Source: Paludibacteraceae bacterium
GTDB lineage: Bacteria > Bacteroidota > Bacteroidia > Bacteroidales > Paludibacteraceae
Length of the DNA: 64,000 nt
Assembly (NCBI GenBank): GCA_017439235.1
Contig: JAFSJN010000001.1
Coordinates: 19,194-83,193, forward strand
Direction: 5' to 3'
The notes under the pieces are model-generated. The model did not search any database. It saw only the letters and a list, made by a program, of their open reading frames with translations, and had not been told where the DNA came from. How positions within the stretch are numbered: position 1 is the stretch's first letter; the number at the start of each line of letters is the position of its first letter. The position numbers and the translations under genes are program-made. Shown piece by piece: positions 28,524 to 37,510 of the stretch.

Positions 28524-29170
28524 TGGCAAAAGACAGCATCATCGTCCTGTCCGGAGGCTTGGACTCTACTACCCTGCTCTATGAGTATCGCGACCGCATC
28601 GCGCTGGCTCTGTCGTTCCATTATGGCAGCAACCACAACGACCGCGAGTTGGCCTTTGCACGACTGCATTGCCAGCGATTAGGTATACGGCATATTATTA
28701 TTCCCCTGGAGTTCATTAAGACCTATTTCCGCTCCTCACTCCTGGCAGGAGCAGAAGCTGTCCCCGCAGGCAACTACGATGATGACAACATGCGCTCCAC
28801 AGTAGTGCCCTTCCGCAACGGTATCATGCTGTCCATCGCTGCAGGCATGGCCGAGAATGAGCAACTCAGTTATATCATGCTGGCTAACCACAGCGGCGAC
28901 CATACTATCTATCCCGACTGCCGACCGGACTTTGTCTCCGCTATGAACGACGCTGTCCATGCCGGCACGTGGAACGGTGTACACCTGCTCACACCGTATA
29001 CCCACCTCACCAAAACAGATATCGTCCGTCACGGTATGCAACTGGGCATCAACTACGATGAGACCTGGAGCTGCTACAAAGGCGGCGAGACACCCTGCGG
29101 AGAATGCGGCACCTGCCGAGAACGCGAACAAGCACTCCGCGAAGCCGGCTACTACATCCCTAAACCCTAA
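28523..29170 (+). CDS. queC: 7-cyano-7-deazaguanine synthase QueC
   Basis: 215 residues. An N-terminal PP-loop ATPase motif SGGLDS (10-15) and a C-terminal zinc site of Cys184, Cys192, Cys195 and Cys198 (CYKGGETPCGECGTC) are both intact. QueC converts 7-carboxy-7-deazaguanine to preQ0 with ATP and ammonia. The start codon overlaps the queF stop. A short repeat tract separates its stop from queD. Confidence 0.95.
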   Translation: MAKDSIIVLSGGLDSTTLLYEYRDRIALALSFHYGSNHNDRELAFARLHCQRLGIRHIIIPLEFIKTYFRSSLLAGAEAVPAGNYDDDNMRSTVVPFRNGIMLSIAAGMAENEQLSYIMLANHSGDHTIYPDCRPDFVSAMNDAVHAGTWNGVHLLTPYTHLTKTDIVRHGMQLGINYDETWSCYKGGETPCGECGTCREREQALREAGYYIPKP

Positions 29171-29199
29171 TCCCTAATCGAAAATCCCTAATCCTAAAA
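29163..29199 (+). repeat. AATCCCTA tandem tract between queC and queD
   Basis: Units of CCTAATC/AAATCCCTAATC fill most of the queC-queD gap and reach into the last codons of queC. The same AATCCCTA unit forms the arms of the palindrome at 58261. Confidence 0.65.
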
Positions 29200-29561
29200 T
29201 GTATTACGTCCAAAAAACCATAGAGATTTCCGCAGCGCATAACCTGTCGCTGTCCTACGAGAGTAAATGCGAAGCCCTGCACGGGCATAACTGGATAATA
29301 GTGGTCTACTGCCGAGCCAAAGAGCTGAACCGCGATGGTATCGTGACCGACTTCACCCATATCAAACGCGTAGTCAAAGAGACCTTCGATCATCAGTACA
29401 TCAACGAAGTACTCAATCCCGGACTCACACCCGGCGATGAAGGCTACATCAATCCCTCGGCTGAGAATATCGCCCGCTGGATTTGCGACCATGTGGACAA
29501 CTGCTACAAAGTAAGCGTACAGGAGAGCGAAGGAAATATCGCTATCTATGAGCGTGATTAA
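29199..29561 (+). CDS. queD: 6-carboxy-5,6,7,8-tetrahydropterin synthase QueD
   Basis: 120 residues, the typical length for the PTPS/QueD fold. Zinc ligands His14 (AAHN), His28 and His30 (LHGHNW), the catalytic Cys24 just before, and the FDHQYINE and ESEGN segments are present. QueD converts dihydroneopterin triphosphate to 6-carboxytetrahydropterin, the substrate of QueE encoded immediately downstream. The QueD stop abuts the queE ATG. Confidence 0.94.
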   Translation: MYYVQKTIEISAAHNLSLSYESKCEALHGHNWIIVVYCRAKELNRDGIVTDFTHIKRVVKETFDHQYINEVLNPGLTPGDEGYINPSAENIARWICDHVDNCYKVSVQESEGNIAIYERD

Positions 29562-30134
29562 ATGTATCGGATAAACGAAATATTTTATAGTCTGCAGGGC
29601 GAAGGCATGCATAGCGGTCGTCCTACCGTCTTTATCCGAACCAGCGGGTGCAACCTGGCATGCCCGTGGTGCGATACCGACTTCTCCCGCAGCACCGAGA
29701 TGACGGCCGAACAAATTATCGATGCTATCCGTCTATGCCTGCCTGAAGGCGAGAAACCGGAATTTGTAGTCCTGACTGGAGGAGAGCCGGCCCTGCAAGT
29801 TGATGAACCACTCGTAGAGGCGCTGCACCAAGCCGGCTACCGCGTACATATCGAAACCAACGGCACACGCCCTCTGCCCCAAGGCATCGACTGGATAACC
29901 TGCTCGCCCAAAGAAGGCAGCCGACTAGCGTTGACCGAGGCAGACGAGGTAAAAGTAGTATACACCGGCGTCAACCCGGAGCATTGGCGCAACGACATCC
30001 GAACAAACTATTGGCTCCTGCAACCCTTAGACAGAAAAGATAACAACAACATAACCGAAACGGCACAATATATATTGGCTCACCCCAACTGGAAACTGAG
30101 CCTGCAGATACATAAGATACTACGCATGCGATGA
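29562..30134 (+). CDS. queE: 7-carboxy-7-deazaguanine synthase QueE (radical SAM)
   Basis: 190 residues. The CX3CX2C cluster motif (Cys30, Cys34, Cys37 in SGCNLACPWCDTD) binds the [4Fe-4S] that cleaves SAM. FYSLQGEG at the N-terminus and the TGGEP motif are family hallmarks. QueE rearranges 6-carboxytetrahydropterin to 7-carboxy-7-deazaguanine. The stop overlaps the next gene by ATGA, indicating coupled translation. Confidence 0.95.
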   Translation: MYRINEIFYSLQGEGMHSGRPTVFIRTSGCNLACPWCDTDFSRSTEMTAEQIIDAIRLCLPEGEKPEFVVLTGGEPALQVDEPLVEALHQAGYRVHIETNGTRPLPQGIDWITCSPKEGSRLALTEADEVKVVYTGVNPEHWRNDIRTNYWLLQPLDRKDNNNITETAQYILAHPNWKLSLQIHKILRMR

Positions 30135-30442
30135 ATGAGTTTTTGGAAATAGAGGAACAAGTGCTCAAGATGCTCAAGACCGTCTTCGACCCGGAGATAC
30201 CGGTCAACATCTATGACCTGGGATTGATATACAAAGTAGATATTGACGGCACTACCTGCAATATCGATATGACGCTTACCGCCCCCAGTTGTCCCGCAGC
30301 GGACTTTCTGGTAGAAGATATACGCCAAAAAGTGAGTTCCGTCGACGGCATAGACACCGTCAATGTCAATATCGTCTTCGAACCCGAATGGACGAAAGAT
30401 ATGATGTCTGAGGAGGCGAAGTTGGAATTAGGATTTATGTAA
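30131..30442 (+). CDS. MIP18/SufT-like iron-sulfur cluster assembly protein
   Basis: 103 residues of the DUF59 family, with the signature DPEIPVNIYDLGLIY (about 20-34) and the conserved cysteine in TAPSCPAAD. Family members assist [Fe-S] maturation. The overlap with queE, a radical SAM enzyme needing a 4Fe-4S cluster, is suggestive but may be simple operon packing. Could also be called PaaD-like; SufT-like fits better without the phenylacetate genes. Confidence 0.88.
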   Translation: MNEFLEIEEQVLKMLKTVFDPEIPVNIYDLGLIYKVDIDGTTCNIDMTLTAPSCPAADFLVEDIRQKVSSVDGIDTVNVNIVFEPEWTKDMMSEEAKLELGFM

Positions 30443-30444
30443 TT

Positions 30445-31284
30445 ATGGTATACTTTTTGAGTGATGCACATTTAGGTTCGCTGGTTATTCAAGATCCGGA
30501 TGCCCACCAGCAGCGCGTAGTAGACCTGCTGCACACGATGGGCAAGGACGCCACCGCTATCTATCTGCTGGGCGACATGTTCGACTTCTGGTACGAATAT
30601 GTATGGCATCGCCGCGAGAGTTTGGACGACTACGAACGCCGCACCCAAGGCAAGACTTCCTTTGCGCCGTTCCTGCGTTGCCTACGCGAACTGACCAACC
30701 AAGGCATAGAGGTGCATTACTTTATCGGCAACCACGATATCTGGACCTTCGGATGGCTGACACGCGTCACCGGTGTACAGGTGCACCGCGGCCCCTTAGA
30801 TACCACTATCAACGGCAAGCGCATCATCATGGCCCACGGAGACGGATTAGTGCCCGACTCATTTATGCGAGCGCTGAAAGGACAAGAGCCCAGCACACTG
30901 ACTCCCGCCGACAAACGACGCATCCGCGCCTTTATATGGCTCCGACACTTCTTCCATAGCCGCGTTCCGCAATATATGTTCCGCCTTATGCCGCCTGCTT
31001 GGGGCGACGGAATAGGTTACACTTGGGCTAAGAATAGCCGACAGAAAGAGCTGGACCATCCGTATCCCTACAAAGGAGAAGAAAAAGAAGAACTGGTGCG
31101 CTACGCCAAAGAGAAAGAACAACAAACCCACCACGACTACTATATATTCGGACACCGACATATCGAACTCGACCTCCAAATCACGCGCGACGCGCGCATA
31201 TTGATATTAGGTGATATGTTTAAACTCTGGACCTACGCCCGAATGGACGGAAAAGGGAATTTGGAACTATTAAATTGTGACTAA
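30445..31284 (+). CDS. lpxH: UDP-2,3-diacylglucosamine diphosphatase LpxH
   Basis: 279 residues, calcineurin-like metallophosphoesterase. Metal-binding motifs are all visible: D7-x-H9 (SDAHLG), GDMFDF (43-48), GNHD (95-98), HGDG (131-134) and GHRHIE near 236. In Bacteroidota this form acts in lipid A synthesis, hydrolysing UDP-2,3-diacylglucosamine to lipid X at the inner membrane. The gene follows the SufT-like gene by 2 nt and precedes mazG by 2 nt. Confidence 0.88.
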   Translation: MVYFLSDAHLGSLVIQDPDAHQQRVVDLLHTMGKDATAIYLLGDMFDFWYEYVWHRRESLDDYERRTQGKTSFAPFLRCLRELTNQGIEVHYFIGNHDIWTFGWLTRVTGVQVHRGPLDTTINGKRIIMAHGDGLVPDSFMRALKGQEPSTLTPADKRRIRAFIWLRHFFHSRVPQYMFRLMPPAWGDGIGYTWAKNSRQKELDHPYPYKGEEKEELVRYAKEKEQQTHHDYYIFGHRHIELDLQITRDARILILGDMFKLWTYARMDGKGNLELLNCD

Positions 31285-31286
31285 TA

Positions 31287-32099
31287 ATGCACACACGTGA
31301 GGAACAATTAGCGGCTTTCAACCGACTGCTGACTATCATGGACGAGCTGCGGGAGAAATGCCCTTGGGACAGAAAACAGACCTTTGAGAGTCTGCGCCAA
31401 AACACCATCGAAGAGACCTACGAATTAGCTTCCGCTATTATCAAAAAAGATATGAACGAAGTCGCCAAAGAGTTGGGCGATGTACTGCTCCACGTCATCT
31501 TCTACGCTAAGATGGGCTCGGAACAGGGCGATTTCGACATAGCCGACGTTTGCAACCGACTATGCGATAAACTTATCTTTCGCCATCCGCATGTTTACGG
31601 CGCCGAAGCGGCACAAAATGCCGAAGAGGTAAGCAAATTGTGGGAGCAGGTAAAACTGAAAGAGAAAGGTGGCAACAAAACCGTATTGGAAGGTATACCG
31701 GATAGCCTGCCGGCTTTGGTCAAGGCTTATCGAATACAAGATAAAGTGGCCAACGTGGGCTTCGATTGGGAGAAGCGGGAAGATGTATGGGACAAGGTAA
31801 AAGAGGAAATAGGCGAGTTTGAAGAGGAACTAACCGCTGCCGACCGCGATACGGACGGAGCACAGAATACAGCAAGAGTAAGCGAAGAATTTGGCGACCT
31901 GCTCTTCTCGCTCATCAATGTAGCACGACTGTACAAGATTAAGCCGGACAACGCCCTGGAGCAGACCAACCTGAAATTCATGCGGCGCTTCAACTATATC
32001 GAACAAAAAGCGACCGAACAAGGTCGATCGCTTAAAGATATGAGTTTGGACGAGATGGAGCAACTGTGGCAGGAAGCCAAGAGCGCCACACAAGCCTAA
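31287..32099 (+). CDS. mazG: Nucleoside triphosphate pyrophosphohydrolase MazG
   Basis: 270 residues with two MazG folds: an N-terminal one (CPWDRKQT, EETYEL..., KELGDVLLHV) and a C-terminal one (KEEIGEFEEEL, EEFGDLLFSLINVARLY). The Glu/Asp metal ligands of the EExxE-ExxD pattern are present. The enzyme hydrolyses NTPs and dNTPs to monophosphate and pyrophosphate. Last gene of the que operon; its stop is 1 nt from the stop of the convergent lipoprotein gene. Confidence 0.93.
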   Translation: MHTREEQLAAFNRLLTIMDELREKCPWDRKQTFESLRQNTIEETYELASAIIKKDMNEVAKELGDVLLHVIFYAKMGSEQGDFDIADVCNRLCDKLIFRHPHVYGAEAAQNAEEVSKLWEQVKLKEKGGNKTVLEGIPDSLPALVKAYRIQDKVANVGFDWEKREDVWDKVKEEIGEFEEELTAADRDTDGAQNTARVSEEFGDLLFSLINVARLYKIKPDNALEQTNLKFMRRFNYIEQKATEQGRSLKDMSLDEMEQLWQEAKSATQA

Positions 32100-32100
32100 G

Positions 32101-32622
32101 CTAACGTACCGGTTGCAGGAAGATGTACGAGTTGGGCGAGTACTTAGAATCCGACTCTACCTTAAACTCCACACGGTGAGTACCTGACTTCAATATCTTA
32201 CACCCTGCCGGGAAAGCCAAATAGTTGTAACCCGATTGGAGTTCCAGATTCACACCGCTACCGTCGACTTGCTCGCTCACTAACACCGAACGAATAGCCT
32301 CGTTCAAAAGCACAGAGTACCGCATACCCGTAGAATCGGCTACCAGGATACGCGCAGCCTGCAGGTCATTGGCATACGAACCGTAACCAACGGCAAAAAC
32401 AATAGTATCGCCTACCTCAACGGTATCCAATACAAACTGGTCATCCTCATTGATGGTAATGTTTAAGGTGTCCTCTGCCCAAACAAGCGTATCACCGTGA
32501 TAAACCGGATTGAGGATAAAATGCGAGAAACTGATATAAGGTGTATACTCGGCTTTGTTTTTTAAACACGACGGTAACACCATCACCATCACTAAAGCCA
32601 AAGGAATGAATAACCGTTTCAT
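32101..32622 (-). CDS. Lipoprotein of unknown function
   Basis: 173 residues. The signal peptide ends in a lipobox, VLPSC at about residues 15-19, so the protein is likely a lipoprotein anchored after cleavage. The rest is predicted beta-rich, with no recognised domain. The ATG lies 22 nt after the 3' end of the upstream tRNA-Leu on the same strand, with no promoter between, so the mRNA probably arises from the tRNA promoter. Confidence 0.82.
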   Translation of the reverse strand: MKRLFIPLALVMVMVLPSCLKNKAEYTPYISFSHFILNPVYHGDTLVWAEDTLNITINEDDQFVLDTVEVGDTIVFAVGYGSYANDLQAARILVADSTGMRYSVLLNEAIRSVLVSEQVDGSGVNLELQSGYNYLAFPAGCKILKSGTHRVEFKVESDSKYSPNSYIFLQPVR

Positions 32623-32644
32623 AGATAATAATTATTATAGTTAT

Positions 32645-32727
32645 TGGTGCGGCATATAGGACTCGAACCTACACTCGTGAGAACCAGATCCTAAGTCTGG
32701 CGCGTCTACCAATTCCGCCAATGCCGC
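32645..32727 (-). tRNA. tRNA-Leu (anticodon UAG), CCA encoded
   Basis: Minus strand: the acceptor GCGGCAT pairs with ATGCCGC, followed by A and CCA. The D-loop contains AATTGGTAGAC, the anticodon stem CCAGA/TCTGG encloses CTTAGGA (anticodon TAG), a long class II variable arm is present, and the T-arm loop is GTTCGAGTC. All stems pair. Confidence 0.95.
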
Positions 32728-32763
32728 GGAAATCGTGGATTTCGGACCACGAAATCTAGAATT

Positions 32764-32780
32764 CCATCGGTTGCCGATGG
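32764..32780 (-). other. Hairpin in the tRNA-Leu leader
   Basis: CCATCGG-CAA-CCGATGG forms a perfect 7-bp hairpin between the promoter and the tRNA. A second one, CGTGG/CCACG, adjoins the tRNA 5' end. Both are probably removed during tRNA processing. Confidence 0.5.
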
Positions 32781-32790
32781 ATTCAGGCTG

Positions 32791-32822
32791 CAAAGGTACT
32801 ATTTTTTTTTGAAACACGCAAA
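32791..32822 (-). promoter_or_regulatory. Promoter of tRNA-Leu and the downstream lipoprotein
   Basis: Minus strand: TTTG (32819-32822), 20-nt spacer, TACCTTTG (32791-32798). The -33 box ends one base before the ATG of the divergent peptidase gene. Confidence 0.8.
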
Positions 32823-32823
32823 T

Positions 32824-34095
32824 ATGGACGAAACTTTTTATCATATTTTACCCAATGGAGTGAAAATTGTCCACCGAGCAACTGAAACTGAGGTGGCTTA
32901 CGTGGGCGTAATGGTCGGTGCCGGTACACGCGATGAACACGAAGAAGAGAACGGCTTGGCACATTATATAGAGCATTGCGTATTTAAGGGGGCTGCTACA
33001 CGCGGCAAGACGACTCAGCACCTCCATTCGCGCGATATAATTAATCGAATAGAAGATATAGGTGGCGAGATAAATGCTTATACTACCAAAGAGGAGACCG
33101 TCTTCTACGCCGCCACACCTACAGGTCACTTTACCCGCACGCTCCGCCTACTGGCCGACATCGTCCTGCGGCCCACCTTCCCCAAGAAAGAGACCGACAA
33201 AGAAGTAGAAGTTATCTTAGACGAGATAGACAGCTATCAGGACTCACCCAGCGAATTGATCTACGATGACTTCGAGAATCTGGTCTTTGCTGGTCATTCG
33301 TTAGCCATGCCTATCTTAGGAACCCGCAAGAGCCTGCGCCATATCAGCCGCAGCGCCCGTTATGCCAACGAATGGATGGCACACACCTACCGACCGGAAC
33401 GCATAGTCGTATTCTCCCAGGGCAAGTTATCCCCAAAGACCGTCTTCCAAGCCGTGGCACGCGAGTTCGACGACGAAGCCTTCGCCTATCTTGCCCCACA
33501 AGCCGCAGAACGCATCGGATGGCAAGAACACGAGCCTGTCCACCCCTATCCTACCGCCTTATACCGCAAGCATACCCACCAGATGCACGTCATGCTCGGC
33601 AGACGCGCCTATCCTATCGGACACGAGAAACAACTGGCGCTATACCTGCTCAACAATATACTCGGCGGAGGAGCGATGTCCTCACGCCTAAATATGGCGC
33701 TGCGCGAACAGAAAGGATTGGTCTACACTATCGAATCGCAATACACACCCCTTAGCGACACCGGCTATTGGAGTATTTACTTCGCCGCAGATAGCGCTGA
33801 CAAAGAACAGTGCATGGACCTTATCCGCAAGCAGTTGGAACAACTGCGCGAACGTCCGCTCACTGCCTCACAACTGCAACGCGCACTCACCCGACTCCAC
33901 GGCCAGATGGCCATATCTGCCGAGAATAGAGAGAATAACGCCTTAGCCATGGGCAAACTGATGCTCTATCATAACCAGGCACCTACATGGCAAGAGACAT
34001 TCCGACACATTGAGGAACTCACTGCCAATCAGTTATGGGATACGGCGCAGGAAATGTACGATCCGGACAAATTGTTCGTACTCAGTTACGAATAA
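32824..34095 (+). CDS. M16 family zinc metallopeptidase
   Basis: 423 residues from the ATG at 32824; a TTG further upstream would overlap the divergent promoter. The inverted zinc motif HYIEH (47-51) and the distal Glu region EVEVILDEI (about 126-134) mark an active pitrilysin-type N-terminal domain. A second, inactive M16 half follows, with GRRAYPIG and the NILGGGAMSSRLNMALREQKG segment in pieces. No signal peptide, so likely cytosolic. Bacteroidota carry similar single-chain proteins of about 410 residues. The leader is very short, and no separate plus-strand promoter was recognised. Confidence 0.9.
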   Translation: MDETFYHILPNGVKIVHRATETEVAYVGVMVGAGTRDEHEEENGLAHYIEHCVFKGAATRGKTTQHLHSRDIINRIEDIGGEINAYTTKEETVFYAATPTGHFTRTLRLLADIVLRPTFPKKETDKEVEVILDEIDSYQDSPSELIYDDFENLVFAGHSLAMPILGTRKSLRHISRSARYANEWMAHTYRPERIVVFSQGKLSPKTVFQAVAREFDDEAFAYLAPQAAERIGWQEHEPVHPYPTALYRKHTHQMHVMLGRRAYPIGHEKQLALYLLNNILGGGAMSSRLNMALREQKGLVYTIESQYTPLSDTGYWSIYFAADSADKEQCMDLIRKQLEQLRERPLTASQLQRALTRLHGQMAISAENRENNALAMGKLMLYHNQAPTWQETFRHIEELTANQLWDTAQEMYDPDKLFVLSYE

Positions 34096-34169
34096 ACACT
34101 GCATAAACTTTCATTTTATACACAAAATAAGGTCTTTTATGGGGAAAAAGTGTTTTTCTCCATTAAATA

Positions 34170-34201
34170 TTTGCATATTTCAATTCTTTTTTGTAATTTT
34201 G
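34170..34201 (+). promoter_or_regulatory. Promoter of the SusC/SusD operon
   Basis: TTTG (34170-34173), 20-nt spacer, TAATTTTG (34194-34201). The leader is about 55 nt. Confidence 0.82.
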
Positions 34202-34262
34202 CGGGCTAATTCCGTAATGTACCCTTTTTGGAACGGAAAAAATATTAACACAAAATACAAGA

Positions 34263-37200
34263 ATGATGAAAAGATTATGCATGTTTATGGTACTCTGCCT
34301 AACCACTCTGGGCATGTTCGCTGCAGAACGGTTAATTAAGGGTATTATTAAAGATGAGAAAGGCGAACCCGTCATCGGAGCCAGCATTCAAGTGAAAGGC
34401 ACCACTATTGGTACCATTTCCGGCTATGACGGAGATTTCGAGCTGAGTGTGCCCGAGGATGCTAAGACATTAGTCATCACCTATGTGGGCATGAAGCCGA
34501 TGGAAGTAGCCATCAAAGACAATTTGCAAATCACGTTGAAGGAAGACAGTGAGGTGCTGAAAGATGTAGTAGTAACCGGTTACGGTAACGTATCGAAAGG
34601 TAGTTTTGCCGGATCGGCGCAAACCGTTAAAGCTGAGACGATTGAGAAGAAAGCTCCGTCTGAGATATCTAAGGCCTTGGCTAACGAGGTTGCCGGTGTA
34701 CAAGTTATCCAAACTACAGGTCAGCCCGGTTCGAATGCTACCATCCGTATCCGTGGTATCGGCTCTATCAATGCCAGCCGTGCTCCGCTGTACGTAGTAG
34801 ACGGTGTGGCTTACGATGGCGATATCTCGTCTATCGACCCTGCCGACATTGCTAGCACCACCATCTTGAAGGATGCTACTGCTACCTCATTGTACGGTAG
34901 CCGCGGTGCCAACGGTGTTATCGTGATTACTACTAAAAAAGGTAACGCCAACGAGGAAGCCAAGATTACCGTAGAAGCCAACTATGGTGCCAATATGCGC
35001 TTGCTGCCCATGTACGAGGTTATCAGCGACCCGCAAGAGTACGTGGAGATGGCTTGGCAGAGCTTGTATAACTCATCCGGTGCATCTTCGCTCGAAGGAC
35101 GTATCAAAGATGCCAACACCCGTCTGTTCAGTAAGAGCGGTCTGCCCGAGGCATACAACCTGTGGAACGCCAAAGGTAACGAGCTGATTAACGGTTATAC
35201 CGGCAAGTTCTACGACGATATTACGATGAAGGAATGCTACAAGGGTATGCAGAGTTGGAAAAACGCCATCTTCCGCATCGGCCAGAAGGCGGAAGCTAAA
35301 GTCAGCATCTCCGGTGGTAAAGATAAGACGACCTACTATACCAGTTTCGGTTACCTCAAGGACGAAGGTTACTATATCGGTTCTGACTTCGACCGTTTCT
35401 CGGTACGTAGCAATATCGAACACCAGGCTAAGAAATGGCTGAAGGGAAGTTTGAATATGTCGTATGCCTATACGTCTATCAACAATCCCGGTCAAGGCAG
35501 CAACATGAACAACGGTTTCGCCTATGTCAACGGTATTCCGCCTATCTATCCCGTTTACGAATACAACGAGGATGGTACGATTAAGCGTGACCCGAAGACA
35601 GGAGGAAAGATGTACGACTACGGTATGCACGAAGGTTACGGACGTGGTTTCGGTAGCGGTATCAACCCTGCCGGTGCCCTGCGTTTGGACAAACAGCGCA
35701 CCGAGGCACACAATGTCATGGGTGTGGCTATGTTGGAGGCAAAGCTCTACAAGGGATTGACCCTGAGCGCTACTGCCAGCGTACAATACTTAGGCTATCA
35801 GGGCTCGCGTCTGACCAATAAATACTATGGTGATGCTGCCGGTATCGGACGTATCTACAAGGAACAAGTCAACATGCTCAACTTTGTCGCTCAACAGATG
35901 TTGGAATATAAGAACACCTTTGGTGAGCACGATGTAGATGTATTAGCCGGTCACGAAACCACCTACCAAAAGGTCGGACAGATGTTCGGTTCGAAAGATT
36001 ACATTGCCGATCCCGGAAGTCTCGAATGGGGTAATGCGGTTAAGAACAGTTACATGTCCTCGGGTACTGCTACGGAGACCTTGGAGAGCTACTTTGCCAA
36101 GGCCAGCTACTGGTACAACGAGCGTTACGGTATTACCGCCAACTATCGTGCCGATGGTTCCAGTAAGTTTGCTAAGGGTCACCGCTGGGGACACTTCGGT
36201 AGTGTAGGTATCGCATGGAAACTGACCAACGAAGAGTTCATGGCTCCTGCTAAGGACATTTTGAAAGATGCTAAGCTGCACTTCAGTTGGGGTATGCTGG
36301 GTAACAAGGAAATCGGTTCCGACCGTTTCCACGATATGTACTCTATTGAGTATTCTGACGGCCGCGTAGGTTATGTATGGAGTTCGAAAGGTAGTCCTAC
36401 CTTGACTTGGGAGAAGACCTCTATGTTCGACTTAGGTCTGGAATTCACGATCAGCAAGTATTTGGATATGGAGTTAACATACTTCCATAAGACGACTACC
36501 GACTGCTTGATGCCGCAATATATGCCGCCTTCAATCGGTTACTCGTCCGTTTGGATTAACGGTGGCGAGATGGTCAACCAAGGTTTTGAGTTCCAAGGTG
36601 AACTACACGCAGTAGATATGCGTAATATCAAACTGAATTTCCGCTTCAATGGTGGTTTCTATCGCAATAAGATTACCAAATTGCCCAAGTCGATTGACGA
36701 AACCAACGAGGATATGGACACCAACGGAGGCTTAGTGGTAGGCCACAGTATGTATGACTACAACATGCGTAAATATGCCGGCGTAGACTACAATACCGGT
36801 GAAGCCATGTACGTAGGTTACTACGATAGCGATAAGGGTGGTTTTGGCCGCAAAGACGCCAGCTTGGTAGACGATGGCGACAACTACATCAGCGATGTAG
36901 ACCTCTATCGTCGTCAGCACCCGAATGCTCATATCGACACCGTACACACCACCAATGCCGCATACTGCGGTTCCGACTTCAACGGCAAATCGGCTATCCC
37001 CGATTTGGAAGGTGGTTTCGGTATCAACTTCGAGGTATATGGTGTTACTTTGGATATCACCTGCGGTTACCGTATCGGTGGTTATGGTTACGACAACTCG
37101 TACGCCATGTTGATGGCCAACGAGAAAGTAGGTAACTACAACTGGCACGTGGATATGCGTAACGCATGGACTGAGGAGAACCGCAATACCAATATTCCTC

Positions 37201-37487
37201 GTCTGAATAATGGTGGCGATGCCTACTCCAACGCCGTATCCGATCGCTTCTTGACCAGCAACTCGTACCTGAGCCTGAACAACGTTCGCTTAGGTTATAA
37301 GTTCCAAAAGAAGTTGATTGAGAAGATCAAACTGAGCAAACTGGAGTTGTATGTACAGGGCGACAACTTAGCTATCGTAACCGCTCGCAAGGGTTACAAC
37401 CCGATTGTAAGTGCTACCGGTAGTTCCAATGCATATCAATACACTCCGCTGTCCACGATTATGGGTGGTATCAAGATTCAATTCTAA
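34263..37487 (+). CDS. SusC/RagA-family TonB-dependent outer-membrane transporter
   Basis: 1074 residues. The signal peptide is followed by the carboxypeptidase-regulatory-like domain (about 22-100, GIIKDEKGEPVIGASIQV), a TonB-box-like VVVTGYG, the plug (about 115-225, with IRIRGIGSINASRAPLYVVDG and SLYGSRGANGVIVITTKKG in pieces) and a long barrel ending in an aromatic residue (GGIKIQF). It transports ligands captured by the SusD lipoprotein across the outer membrane using TonB energy. No N-terminal signalling (STN) extension and no anti-sigma gene nearby. The nearby genes are proteases rather than glycoside hydrolases, so a peptide importer like RagAB is more likely than a glycan importer; this is inference. 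Confidence 0.93.
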   Translation: MMKRLCMFMVLCLTTLGMFAAERLIKGIIKDEKGEPVIGASIQVKGTTIGTISGYDGDFELSVPEDAKTLVITYVGMKPMEVAIKDNLQITLKEDSEVLKDVVVTGYGNVSKGSFAGSAQTVKAETIEKKAPSEISKALANEVAGVQVIQTTGQPGSNATIRIRGIGSINASRAPLYVVDGVAYDGDISSIDPADIASTTILKDATATSLYGSRGANGVIVITTKKGNANEEAKITVEANYGANMRLLPMYEVISDPQEYVEMAWQSLYNSSGASSLEGRIKDANTRLFSKSGLPEAYNLWNAKGNELINGYTGKFYDDITMKECYKGMQSWKNAIFRIGQKAEAKVSISGGKDKTTYYTSFGYLKDEGYYIGSDFDRFSVRSNIEHQAKKWLKGSLNMSYAYTSINNPGQGSNMNNGFAYVNGIPPIYPVYEYNEDGTIKRDPKTGGKMYDYGMHEGYGRGFGSGINPAGALRLDKQRTEAHNVMGVAMLEAKLYKGLTLSATASVQYLGYQGSRLTNKYYGDAAGIGRIYKEQVNMLNFVAQQMLEYKNTFGEHDVDVLAGHETTYQKVGQMFGSKDYIADPGSLEWGNAVKNSYMSSGTATETLESYFAKASYWYNERYGITANYRADGSSKFAKGHRWGHFGSVGIAWKLTNEEFMAPAKDILKDAKLHFSWGMLGNKEIGSDRFHDMYSIEYSDGRVGYVWSSKGSPTLTWEKTSMFDLGLEFTISKYLDMELTYFHKTTTDCLMPQYMPPSIGYSSVWINGGEMVNQGFEFQGELHAVDMRNIKLNFRFNGGFYRNKITKLPKSIDETNEDMDTNGGLVVGHSMYDYNMRKYAGVDYNTGEAMYVGYYDSDKGGFGRKDASLVDDGDNYISDVDLYRRQHPNAHIDTVHTTNAAYCGSDFNGKSAIPDLEGGFGINFEVYGVTLDITCGYRIGGYGYDNSYAMLMANEKVGNYNWHVDMRNAWTEENRNTNIPRLNNGGDAYSNAVSDRFLTSNSYLSLNNVRLGYKFQKKLIEKIKLSKLELYVQGDNLAIVTARKGYNPIVSATGSSNAYQYTPLSTIMGGIKIQF

Positions 37488-37510
37488 TGAATGACCGGTA
37501 CAAACGATAA

